In this document: positions 52,909 to 60,755 of the stretch, one piece after another
How positions within the stretch are numbered: position 1 is the stretch's first letter
Layout: the number at the start of each line of letters is the position of its first letter
Assembly (NCBI GenBank): GCA_942493315.1
Contig: OW818690.1
Location: forward strand, 620,001 to 684,000
Reading direction: 5' to 3'
Length of the DNA stretch: 64,000 nucleotides
From: UBA5429 sp942493315
GTDB lineage: Bacteria; Bacteroidota; Bacteroidia; Bacteroidales; WCHB1-69
Notes under the pieces: model-generated
Seen by the model: only the letters and a program-made list of their open reading frames with translations
Database searches by the model: none
Told to the model about the DNA's origin: nothing
Translations under genes and position numbers: made by a program

Positions 52909-53793
52909 TTATTCGCTTTGATATTCTTCTGCGATCATCCATTTTTCACGGATACGAAATGCGGGAATGGTTTGACGTTTTGCTTTATTGGCTGCTATGT
53001 TTGGTTTTATTCCGTTTTGCGAGGCCCATATTGAAAGCGGAATTATTTTTTTAGCTGTGAGAATGGTTATTCGTTTGTGTAATGATTCTTGCAATAGTAA
53101 AGCAAATAATTCTGTGAAACCCCCAAATTTCATGGTAACCGGATAATGATTAAATAATGGATAATATTCCGTGTGTTTGCTTTTATTTTGAATTATGATT
53201 GGCGGAAATCCAGAATTTATGAGCTGAATATTGATGAGTACTCTTCCCATTCGTCCATTTCCGTCAACAAAAGGGTGAATGGTTTCAAATTCAGCATGAA
53301 AGCGCGCTATAACATCTAAAAAATATAGATTTTTATTATGATTGTATTCATCTACTAACTCTTCTATCAGAGAATAAACAAATTGTGGGTTTGCACCTAA
53401 ATGATTCCCAACGCGAACCCACTCTTTTCCGCAGCGAAAACGTCCGGCAATGGTGTCGTCAATATGTGTCAGTAAAATTTTGTGTAACTCTAAAATGAGA
53501 TTGATGCTGAGTTTCTCTTTGGGTTTTTCCAACAATGATTCTGTAATTTTAGCCAGATTTTTAGCTTCGAATATTTCACGAACATTCATGTTGCGATTAA
53601 GAGTATCACCCGCTAATATTTTTTCTGTATCCTCAAGCGTAAGGGTAGAGTTTTCTATGGCGTTTGAATTGTAAACCATTTCAGGAATTTCAGTAATGGC
53701 GATCTCTTTCAACAACGATTCATTGCCGATTGCCAATGTAGCGTAGCGATTATACAAAGCTTCAATTTTCTCTTTTGTCGTTCTATTGATCAT
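52909..53793 (-). CDS. Fic-family protein with C-terminal helix-turn-helix
   Basis: 294 residues. The Fic motif HPFVDGNGR is at 173-181, which usually transfers AMP to a target protein. An inhibitory helix segment (SNAIEN, 43-48) precedes it in the same chain, so activity is probably self-restrained. The last 50 residues (GIKPNIAANKAKRQTIPAFRIREKW) look like an excisionase/MerR-type winged helix. This suggests DNA binding, and the promoter carries a matching perfect inverted repeat (53806-53853). Target unknown. Confidence 0.92.
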   Translation of the reverse strand: MINRTTKEKIEALYNRYATLAIGNESLLKEIAITEIPEMVYNSNAIENSTLTLEDTEKILAGDTLNRNMNVREIFEAKNLAKITESLLEKPKEKLSINLILELHKILLTHIDDTIAGRFRCGKEWVRVGNHLGANPQFVYSLIEELVDEYNHNKNLYFLDVIARFHAEFETIHPFVDGNGRMGRVLINIQLINSGFPPIIIQNKSKHTEYYPLFNHYPVTMKFGGFTELFALLLQESLHKRITILTAKKIIPLSIWASQNGIKPNIAANKAKRQTIPAFRIREKWMIAEEYQSE

Positions 53794-53805
53794 ACCTTTA
53801 TTATT

Positions 53806-53853
53806 AACTTATCGTGAATTAAAGTGCAAATATACAAAATTTCACGATAAGTT
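53806..53853 (-). promoter_or_regulatory. fic promoter enclosed by a perfect 13-bp inverted repeat
   Basis: AACTTATCGTGAA at 53806-53818 and TTCACGATAAGTT at 53841-53853. The -7 box TATATTTG (minus strand, 53827-53834) lies in the 22-bp spacer. Confidence 0.75.
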
Positions 53854-53890
53854 GAAAATAATGTGATAATTTGGGGAAAGGGGAAGGGAA

Positions 53891-54473
53891 GTAAGAAGTA
53901 AGAAGTAAAAAGTAAGAGGTAAGAGGTAACAGGTAAGAGGTAACAGGTAAGAAGTAAAAAGTAAGAAGTAAGAGGTAACAGGTAAGAAGTAAAAAGTAAG
54001 AAGTAAAAAGGAAGAGGTAACAGGTAAGAGGTAACAGGTAAGAAGTAAAAAGTAAGAAGTAAGAAGTAAGAAGTAAAAAGTAAGAGGTAACAGGTAAGAA
54101 GTAAAAAGTAAGAGGTAAGAGGTAACAGGTAAGAGGTAACAGGTAAGAGGTAACAGGTAAGAAGTAAAAAGTAAGAAGTAAGAAGTAAGAAGTAAAAAGT
54201 AAGAGGTAAGAGGTAACAGGTAAGTAAAAAGTAGTAAAAGTAAGAGGTAACAGGTAAGAGGTAACAGGTAAGAGGTAACAGGTAAGAGGTAACAGGTAAG
54301 AAGTAAAAAGTAAAAAGTAAGAAGTAAGAAGTAAGAAGTAAGAAGTAAGAAGTAAGAAGTAAAAAGTAAGAGGTAACAGGTAAGAAGTAAAAAGTAAGAA
54401 GTAAGAAGTAAGAAGTAAGAAGTAAAAAGTAAGAGGTAAGAGGTAACAGGTAACAGGTAAGAAGTAAAAAGTA
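53891..54473 (+). repeat. Heptad tandem array GTAANNR (about 83 units)
   Basis: 583 bases of GTAAGAA, GTAAAAA, GTAAGAG and GTAACAG units in nearly constant phase, with a short irregular patch near 54206-54240. It ends at the IS256 copy 2 target duplication. Confidence 0.93.
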
Positions 54474-55898
54474 GGGAGTATTCTGAAACCTGTGTCAGTA
54501 TCTTAGTTCAATCCTAATTCAAAGCCGTCAGAGCATTTGAATTAGGGTTGGACAAAGATACTGAATTATCGTAAATGTTTTTCATATCTTTCACCAAATT
54601 TTTCAATTAATTCAATTTGTATTGGTTTCCAGTTAAAAACTACTTTATTCCAGGATTTTTTATTGTACATAAGCGTTAAATAAAGTTGTTTAATCAGTCC
54701 TTTGTCATTGCTCCATCCTCCTTTAGATTTAGTTACTTTTCTCATGACTCGATGAACTGCTTCAACTGGATTTGTAGTATATATCATTCTTCTAATATTG
54801 GGTTTATAATCTAAAAATGGGATGAAGGAATCCCAATTATTTCTCCAATGATCGATCAACCCTTTATACTTTTTACCCCATTTTTCTTCACAAGATTCCA
54901 ATGCAAGTTCAGCTTCTATTGCGTTTGTAGATTGGTAAATAGCTCTTAAATCAGCACATACAGCTTTCATATCGCGATCACTGACAAAGCGAGTAGAGTA
55001 TCTAATCATGTGAACTACACAGCGTTGTACAATTGCTTTTGGAAAAACAGATTCCAAAGCGTCTTTAAATCCGGCTAACCCGTCAATACAGAAAAATAGA
55101 ACATCTTCAACTCCTCTTCTTTTGAGATCTTCCAATATTAGACCCCAATTCTTTGCTCCTTCAGATTCATTAATATAAAGCCCCAAAATATCACGATCTC
55201 CATTAACTGTGATTCCATAACAAGTATGTATTACTTTGGTTGAAAACTTTCCATCTTCTCTTGTTTTATAATATATTCCATCCAAATACATTACAACATA
55301 ACAGGATGCTAAACTTCTATTCTGCCATGAGGTGATCTCAGGAAGAATCTTATCTGTTATTGTACTGATAACACTATTACTTATATCAACACCATAAATC
55401 TGCCTTAAATGCTGTTGAACATCTTCTACTGAATGCCCTCTTGCATAGAGACTTAGAATAATTTCATCCATCCCTGTTGTTAACTCTCGCTCCCAGTTCT
55501 TGACCATGATCGGTTCATATTCTCCATTCCGATCTCGTGGGGTATTGATAGATAACATGCCGCCAGTACTTCTGACTTGTTTCTTTTTAAAGCCATTTTT
55601 TCTGTTATTCTTCTCTGATACAGATTCTTCTAAATAACTTTCCAATTCCCCTTCTAATGATAAATTTACCATTCTTTGTAATAAATCAGTAAAAATACCA
55701 CTCTCTCCAAACAATGGATTGCCTTGATATAATCCACTGATCATGGCTTTTTGTTCATCTCTATCAGGTATAATTTTGTCAATTTCTTCTTGCAGTTCTT
55801 CCTTCCTACTTCTTCTTTTGATTGTCTTTTTCATGTGTCAAATTTGTTTTTTCAAAATTAATGTTTTTTCCTTTTGACACAGATTTTAGAATAGTCTC
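54474..55898 (-). mobile_element. IS256-family insertion sequence, copy 2 (1425 bp) with 8-bp target duplication
   Basis: Same length, orientation and apparently the same sequence as copy 1. AAAAAGTA directly precedes (54466-54473) and follows (55899-55906) the element, an 8-bp target duplication as expected for IS256. The duplicated site is part of the heptad array. The 28-bp hairpin between the left end and the transposase is present here as well. Confidence 0.96.
54566..55834 (-). CDS. IS256-family transposase, copy 2
   Basis: 422 residues, identical to the product at 27385-28653 over the full length, with the same FCIDGLAGF and NPVEAVHR motifs. Intact and potentially active. The two copies point in the same direction, 27181 bp apart. 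Confidence 0.95.
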   Translation of the reverse strand: MKKTIKRRSRKEELQEEIDKIIPDRDEQKAMISGLYQGNPLFGESGIFTDLLQRMVNLSLEGELESYLEESVSEKNNRKNGFKKKQVRSTGGMLSINTPRDRNGEYEPIMVKNWERELTTGMDEIILSLYARGHSVEDVQQHLRQIYGVDISNSVISTITDKILPEITSWQNRSLASCYVVMYLDGIYYKTREDGKFSTKVIHTCYGITVNGDRDILGLYINESEGAKNWGLILEDLKRRGVEDVLFFCIDGLAGFKDALESVFPKAIVQRCVVHMIRYSTRFVSDRDMKAVCADLRAIYQSTNAIEAELALESCEEKWGKKYKGLIDHWRNNWDSFIPFLDYKPNIRRMIYTTNPVEAVHRVMRKVTKSKGGWSNDKGLIKQLYLTLMYNKKSWNKVVFNWKPIQIELIEKFGERYEKHLR

Positions 55899-55910
55899 AA
55901 AAAGTAAAAA

Positions 55911-56072
55911 CTAATACCTTAAACCCAAAACCTAATAACTCATAACTCATAACTGATAGCTGATAGCTGATAGCTGATAGCTCAAATATGAGTTAAATTT
56001 TAACATGATCCATACAACGTGTTAAAAAAAATCGATTTTCTTAACATGAACGGACGAAAGACAAAGGACGAA
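55911..56072 (+). repeat. Heptad repeats joined to a 68-bp dispersed element with a 31-base palindrome, copy 1
   Basis: Ten 7-bp units (CTAATAC ... CTGATAG) at 55911-55980 lead into an element starting CTCAAATATGAG, which recurs at 58668 with one base change. It ends with a near-perfect inverted repeat at 56018-56048 (CGTGTTAA ... ATCGAT ... TTAACATG). Three GACNAAN-type units follow. Confidence 0.8.
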
Positions 56073-56100
56073 GTACTAATAATTGTTATCTGTTACATTA

Positions 56101-56835
56101 TCAGAAAAGCGTATTTTTATTTTTGATAATTTCTCTTTTGGCTTCATCAGTCATATATATCGTTTTACATTGAGGACAAAGTAAGTAATATTCAAAATAA
56201 AAGGTTTGTGAGTCTTTGATATTTCTTTTTTTGATTTCCTTTTTAATAACTTTAGTATTGCATTTTTTACATAAATCACCTTCTCGTTTAACTTTTTCGT
56301 TTTTTGGAAGTGATTCAACTGTTGGGTTGTCTGAATTAATGATTATTTCTCTACTTGAAATATAACCAATATCTTCAATTAAATGAGCTCCATTTAATGC
56401 TAAACCAGCCAGTTCATCACATCTTTCATTTTCCGGATGACCATCATGACCTTTAATCCAATGAAATGTTACTTCTTGTTGTTCAGATATTAGATTTAAA
56501 AGACGTTCCCATAAATCGGGATTGATTGCTTTATTACCTTTAGATTTATACCAATTCTTTGATTTCCACTTAAGTGCCCAACCTTTAGTAATTCCATCAA
56601 CAACATAGCTTGAATCAGTATAAATGTGAACAATAGATTTGGTTTTAAGTTTTTCAAGACCAAAAATAACACCCATTAGCTCCATTCTATTGTTTGTTGT
56701 TTTGATGTAACCTTGACTAAACTCTTTTTTTCTTCCTTTATAAGACATAATAACTCCGAATCCTCCTTTACCAGGATTAGGTTCAGCTCCACCGTCTGAA
56801 AAAAGATCAATTTCTGGTATTTCTTCCCAACTCAT
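56101..56835 (-). CDS. rnhA: Ribonuclease HI with C-terminal zinc-ribbon extension
   Basis: 244 residues; a plain RNase HI has about 150. The catalytic acids are D14 (FSDGGAEPNPG), E52 (NNRMELMG), D74 (YTDSSYV) and the Asp of NERCDELAG, and the flexible His is in IKGHDGHPEN. It degrades RNA in RNA-DNA hybrids. Residues from about 165 on form an added domain with two Cys pairs (CKKC and CPQC), a likely zinc ribbon. The gene sits between repeat arrays with no close neighbours. Confidence 0.92.
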   Translation of the reverse strand: MSWEEIPEIDLFSDGGAEPNPGKGGFGVIMSYKGRKKEFSQGYIKTTNNRMELMGVIFGLEKLKTKSIVHIYTDSSYVVDGITKGWALKWKSKNWYKSKGNKAINPDLWERLLNLISEQQEVTFHWIKGHDGHPENERCDELAGLALNGAHLIEDIGYISSREIIINSDNPTVESLPKNEKVKREGDLCKKCNTKVIKKEIKKRNIKDSQTFYFEYYLLCPQCKTIYMTDEAKREIIKNKNTLF

Positions 56836-56908
56836 TATTGCATTTGTAAATTAATATTTATATCATTTGAGTTAAATTAATCTGTGGTCTATTAGGACGA
56901 AAGGCTAA

Positions 56909-57095
56909 GTAAAAAGTAAGAAGTAAAAAGTAAGAAGTAAGAAGTGAAAAGTAAGAAGTAAGAAGTGAAAAGTAAGAAGTGAAAAGTAAGAAGTAAGAAG
57001 TGAAAAGTAAGAAGTAAAAAGTTAAAAACTAAAACCCAAGACCCAATAACTAAAACCTGAAACCTGATAGCTGACAACTGATAGCTGAAATCTCA
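56909..57095 (+). repeat. Heptad tandem array, two unit types
   Basis: Seventeen GTAAGAA, GTAAAAA or GTGAAAA units at 56909-57027, then nine CTNANNN units (CTAAAAC, CCAAGAC, CTGATAG and others) at 57029-57091, one base out of phase with the first set. Confidence 0.9.
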
Positions 57096-57521
57096 TCAAA
57101 AATAAATCATCTCTTTGGGGACCAGGTTGTTTTCCATCGTCCAGAAATGAGCTTCCCCGTGGGTGATTCTAAAGATGATTAAGCCGGGACTTTCGGGGGT
57201 GAGCCCAAATCCTTTTAAAAATGGACGCTCTTCAAGCACTCTTTTTTTGAGTTCATAATCGTCCAGAAGTTCAGCTTTACCTGAAACTCTGAGCATCGTG
57301 CCAATCATACCGCTGTGTTTGTAAAAACATGCTTCAACATTGGGATTGGTTAGAATTTGTTTGTAAAGCTGTTTCATGTTTCCGGTTTGGAAGTAAAAGC
57401 CGGTTTCATCAGCAAACCAGAATCCCATTAATCGTACTTTGGGTTGCTCATTTTCAACGGTAGCTAATGAACACATTGGGTTTTCATTTGCAAATGAGAT
57501 ACATTCTTGAAATGTGGACAT
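57096..57521 (-). CDS. Pyridoxamine 5'-phosphate oxidase-like flavin-binding protein
   Basis: 141 residues with the split-barrel fold of the PNPOx-like family: FANENPMCSLATVENEQPKVRLM, FYFQTGNMKQLYKQI, NVEACFYK and LRVSGKAEL. Members bind FMN, F420 or heme. This small form lacks the residues that define true pyridoxamine phosphate oxidase, so its substrate is unknown. Confidence 0.82.
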   Translation of the reverse strand: MSTFQECISFANENPMCSLATVENEQPKVRLMGFWFADETGFYFQTGNMKQLYKQILTNPNVEACFYKHSGMIGTMLRVSGKAELLDDYELKKRVLEERPFLKGFGLTPESPGLIIFRITHGEAHFWTMENNLVPKEMIYF

Positions 57522-57854
57522 TTTATTTGATTTTTATTGTTTTAATTTTCAAAAATACAAAATTTTTCCATTTAAAGATCAAAATAACAATTTGGTTTTT
57601 TTAATTTGGAACGCGGATGACGCAGATTTTCAAACGCTGATTTAAACGGATCTATTTTAATCTGAAGTCATCTTTTTGTTTCACTAAGTTTCTCAAAGTT
57701 TTTACAAAGTAAACGAAGGATATCATTAAGTTACTTTTTTAAACTAAGAGATACTTTGTGATTCATAAAAAACGTTAATGTGTTGATGTGCTAATGTGGG
57801 GAAAGGGGAAAAGTAATTTAAAAAAATCATTACTTTTGTGTTCAAATTGATATC
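57522..57854. other. Intergenic region, no gene seen
   Basis: AT-rich; three 8-bp units (TTAATGTG, TTGATGTG, CTAATGTG) at 57775-57798, and a -7 box TACTTTTG at 57831-57838 serving the lipoprotein gene. Confidence 0.55.
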
Positions 57855-58466
57855 ATGAAATTTAAAATAAGTATTGGATTTATTACTGTCATTTTAATTG
57901 TTGGGTTTGTTTCTTGTCAGGTACAAGGATTGAACATAAACTATAAAAAATTAAATGAATCGGACAAAGGATGTTTTGTCCCATTTAATCGATCCCAATT
58001 GTTTCAAAAAGTGAACAATGATTTGGAAACCTTAAAAATTCAACAGATCACTTCAGATACTATTAAAGAGATTCTTCATCGTTATCCCTTTGTTTGTTAT
58101 TATAGTTGGGTTCCTTATTGTTCAGGTTCAAAATGTGAAAATTTAAAATTCTATTCCAATTTAGAAGAGCGATATAAACAGTGGAATCTCCACTTCTTAA
58201 TTGTGAGTGAAACTTATGATATTGAAGATATTAAACATCGTATTGTAACATCAGGATTTGACAAACAACTGTATGTTATAGAACATAATAAAGAAAAGTA
58301 TGGAGAAAATCGAAATAAAGTGCTCAACAAATTCATGAAAGAGATTAACGGAACTAACCAAATTTATTCTTATCAATTTTACTACAAATCCCAACTTATT
58401 TATCAGGGATATGAATGTTCGGAAAATATTATTGATAGTTTGATCAAATGCTATATTGAAAAGTAA
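57855..58466 (+). CDS. Lipoprotein with a thioredoxin-like segment
   Basis: 203 residues. The lipoprotein signal ends GFVSC (Cys21). VCYYSWVPYCSGSKCENL followed by a WNLHFLIVSETYD strand resembles the active-site region of thioredoxin-fold proteins, but the cysteines are spaced C-x4-C rather than C-x2-C, so redox function is uncertain. A monocistronic unit with its own -7 box. Confidence 0.65.
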   Translation: MKFKISIGFITVILIVGFVSCQVQGLNINYKKLNESDKGCFVPFNRSQLFQKVNNDLETLKIQQITSDTIKEILHRYPFVCYYSWVPYCSGSKCENLKFYSNLEERYKQWNLHFLIVSETYDIEDIKHRIVTSGFDKQLYVIEHNKEKYGENRNKVLNKFMKEINGTNQIYSYQFYYKSQLIYQGYECSENIIDSLIKCYIEK

Positions 58467-58667
58467 TTTAATTATTCACTTAAAAATTATTAGCCACAAA
58501 TTATAAAGAAAAAATTTCCAGAACAATTTGCTTATTGGCTAATTATCACATTTACTTATTATTAAAATGTGTGCTATTAGGACAAAAGACTAAGAACTAA
58601 GGACAAAGGACGAAAGAACTAATACCTTAAACCCAAAACCTAATAACTGATAACTGAAAGCTGAAAG

Positions 58668-58735
58668 CTCAAATATGAGTTAAATTTTAACATGACCCAT
58701 ACAACGTGTTAAAAAAAATCGATTTTCTTAACATG
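58668..58735 (+). repeat. 68-bp dispersed element with a 31-base palindrome, copy 2
   Basis: Matches 55981-56048 with one change (GATCC to GACCC). The palindromic part is 58705-58735. Confidence 0.8.
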
Positions 58736-58738
58736 AAC

Positions 58739-58815
58739 GGACGAAGGACGAAGGACGAAGGACGAAGGACGAAAGACTGCGGACTACAGACTACGGACTA
58801 CGGACTTGCAAATAA
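58739..58815 (+). repeat. Heptad tandem array (GGACGAA x5, then GGACTAC types)
   Basis: Eleven in-phase 7-bp units. The first five are identical and the later six keep the GAC core and the period. Confidence 0.9.
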
Positions 58816-58896
58816 CTGAATATCTTGCTATTAGCAAAACTATTCACTATTAACTATTCACTATTAACATTCACTATTCACTATTCACTATTCACT

Positions 58897-59129
58897 ACAA
58901 AACCGCAGGTTTTGTGCGCATTAGGGCGGAGGCCAGATACCCCGCAAGCGAAAAAGATTAGCGGGACATCGAGCAGGTAGAGCGAACTTGTGAGCTCCTA
59001 CCTGCCGGATGACCCGCTTGGCTTTTGAGTGCGGAGTATGGGCCGGAGACCGACCCTTTGGCAAGCGACGGTTTTCGAATTCGATGGGGCAGGAATTAGC
59101 TTGAGCGTAGCCAAAGGGGAATGCCCTGA
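58897..59129 (+). repeat. GC-rich structured dispersed repeat, copy C
   Basis: Starts with the hairpin ACAAAACC-GCA-GGTTTTGT (58897-58915) and ends with GGGGAATGCCCTGA. Stems GCGGG/CCCGC and GCAGGTAG/CTACCTGC are nested in the middle. CATTAGGGC near the start can pair with GCCCT...TAATG at the end, with a bulge. See copies A and B. Confidence 0.88.
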
Positions 59130-59241
59130 TTAATGTGCTAATAAGTTAATAAGCTAATATGCTAATTGGAAAAAGGAATGTTGCCTTAAAGATATAATTA
59201 AAAGCTTGTTAAATGGATTTTGAACTTAAAACTACAAAAAA

Positions 59242-60717
59242 TTAAAGATTTACTTTTCCAAAAGTGATTTTTTTCTTTTTTGATTTTGCGAAAATGATGT
59301 CGTTATCTTCATTCAAGTAAGCAAATTTTGATATAAAAGTTCCTTTAACTTCCTTAGAAGCAAACAACATTTTAACTTTGATTTTTCCATCAGGATTTAT
59401 GGTAGCCATTTTTGTTATTGGAGATACGGTACTTCTTGCTACATAGTAAGACAAATAAGTTGGACTTTCTTTAGAATTTGAAACATTATCTTCTGTCTTT
59501 TTTTCAGTATTATAGACTACACAAATATTTCCATCTTTAACAAAATAGAATGGTTCAATAGTAAGTTGTAAAACTTTTGAGTTCCAGTTTTGCATGTGAA
59601 AATATTTTCTTCCTAATGTTTTATTATAATTTATTTCGTCATTGGCACTATTAAACCCAATAAAAAGGAAACTTCTATTCCAAGAATAATATTTATCATT
59701 TCTTATACCATTACTTTGAACAACTGTAATGGTTGTAACATCCCTATTTTGAAGAGCTATTGTATAATTCCCATTTTTCAGATCTATAATTTTATCAATT
59801 TTCCAATTTCCGTTATAAGTTCGTTGATTAAAAATTTCTAATATTTCACCTTTGGTGGGTTCTAATTTATAGGCATATATTTTTTCGGGACTGGTATAAA
59901 CTATGATATATTGATTATTCACATATTTATCAATTTTTGATTCCACTAAAGTGAAATTTGGATCTAACTCATGCACAAATTCATTTTGATTTTGCTGATC
60001 TATTTCAACATAATTAATACTTTTAAGTTTTGCATTTTTACCTTTATTATAAACTAAATATTGAAATAAAACCTTTCCGGAATCAGAGATCATAGCATCA
60101 CTAAAATTGATCGCACCTTTTATATCTAAGGAATAACTTGAATTCCATACTTCATCAAAATTATTATTAAAAGAGTACAAAAGCAAAGCTTCTTCATTAG
60201 AGTCAGGATCTTTTGCATCAATAATAAAAGCAATATATTCTTTATTTTCAGAGCGAATCACTTTAATAAAAGGTTCATTATTGCTTACAGGTTCAATTGA
60301 AATGAGTGTTCTTGTTTCCACTACTTTGAAAGTTGCAGGATCAATCAGATCAAGCTTGATCTGTTTATCATCATTTTTCTTTCCATCAAGATATACAATA
60401 CTAATTTTATTATTCGATAATGAAACATCCAGAAAATTGTATTTTTTGTCAATAAAACCGCTCCATCTTGTCGTTAAATTACTTTTTGATTCAAAAAAAT
60501 GGATATTATTATACCAAATTTGATCTTTAACAATTACTTGATCGTAATATGCATAATAATCTGAACCGTCAATGTTTCCCAAATAGGATCCGGTTTCGGT
60601 ATTAAAATCTGTCAGCAAATAGGTTTTAATTTTTAAATCAGGCCCCCATTGGATTTGTTGAGCATAACTATTTGCAAATAAAAGAAATGAAAAAATAATA
60701 AATGAAATTTTTCTCAT
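59242..60717 (-). CDS. Exported protein of unknown function
   Basis: 491 residues. Signal peptide MRKISFIIFSFLLFANSYAQ. The mature part is rich in Asn, Lys and aromatic residues, with many short beta strands and turn-like DG/NG pairs, which could be a beta-propeller. No conserved motif was found. It is a single-gene unit. The last residues (KSKKKKITFGKVNL) do not resemble a T9SS sorting tail. Confidence 0.7.
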   Translation of the reverse strand: MRKISFIIFSFLLFANSYAQQIQWGPDLKIKTYLLTDFNTETGSYLGNIDGSDYYAYYDQVIVKDQIWYNNIHFFESKSNLTTRWSGFIDKKYNFLDVSLSNNKISIVYLDGKKNDDKQIKLDLIDPATFKVVETRTLISIEPVSNNEPFIKVIRSENKEYIAFIIDAKDPDSNEEALLLYSFNNNFDEVWNSSYSLDIKGAINFSDAMISDSGKVLFQYLVYNKGKNAKLKSINYVEIDQQNQNEFVHELDPNFTLVESKIDKYVNNQYIIVYTSPEKIYAYKLEPTKGEILEIFNQRTYNGNWKIDKIIDLKNGNYTIALQNRDVTTITVVQSNGIRNDKYYSWNRSFLFIGFNSANDEINYNKTLGRKYFHMQNWNSKVLQLTIEPFYFVKDGNICVVYNTEKKTEDNVSNSKESPTYLSYYVARSTVSPITKMATINPDGKIKVKMLFASKEVKGTFISKFAYLNEDNDIIFAKSKKKKITFGKVNL

Positions 60718-60755
60718 AATGATCCATAAAATTTTGTTAATAAATGTGATGAAAT

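Larger units (their letters stand above)
58467..59241. repeat. Composite repeat-rich intergenic region
   Basis: No gene. In order: five octads (58527-58566), heptads of GACAAAA type (from about 58581), seven CTNANNN heptads (58619-58667), the palindromic dispersed element copy 2 (58668-58735), eleven GGACNNN heptads (58739-58815), TATTCAC heptads (58841-58895), GC-rich repeat copy C (58897-59129) and five octads (59126-59165). Confidence 0.85.

Noticed and set aside
53891..54473. Iterons of a replication origin
   Set aside because: The repeats are 7-bp and low-complexity, the same arrays occur in many places, and no dnaA, rep or par gene is near.
28718..54473. Composite transposon formed by the two IS256 copies
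   Set aside because: The enclosed 26 kb holds essential core genes in normal context and there is no outer target duplication; copy 1 looks rearranged rather than part of a unit.
58960..59129. A tRNA-like T-arm in the GC-rich repeat (TTTTCGAATTCGA)
   Set aside because: No acceptor or anticodon arm can be formed around it.
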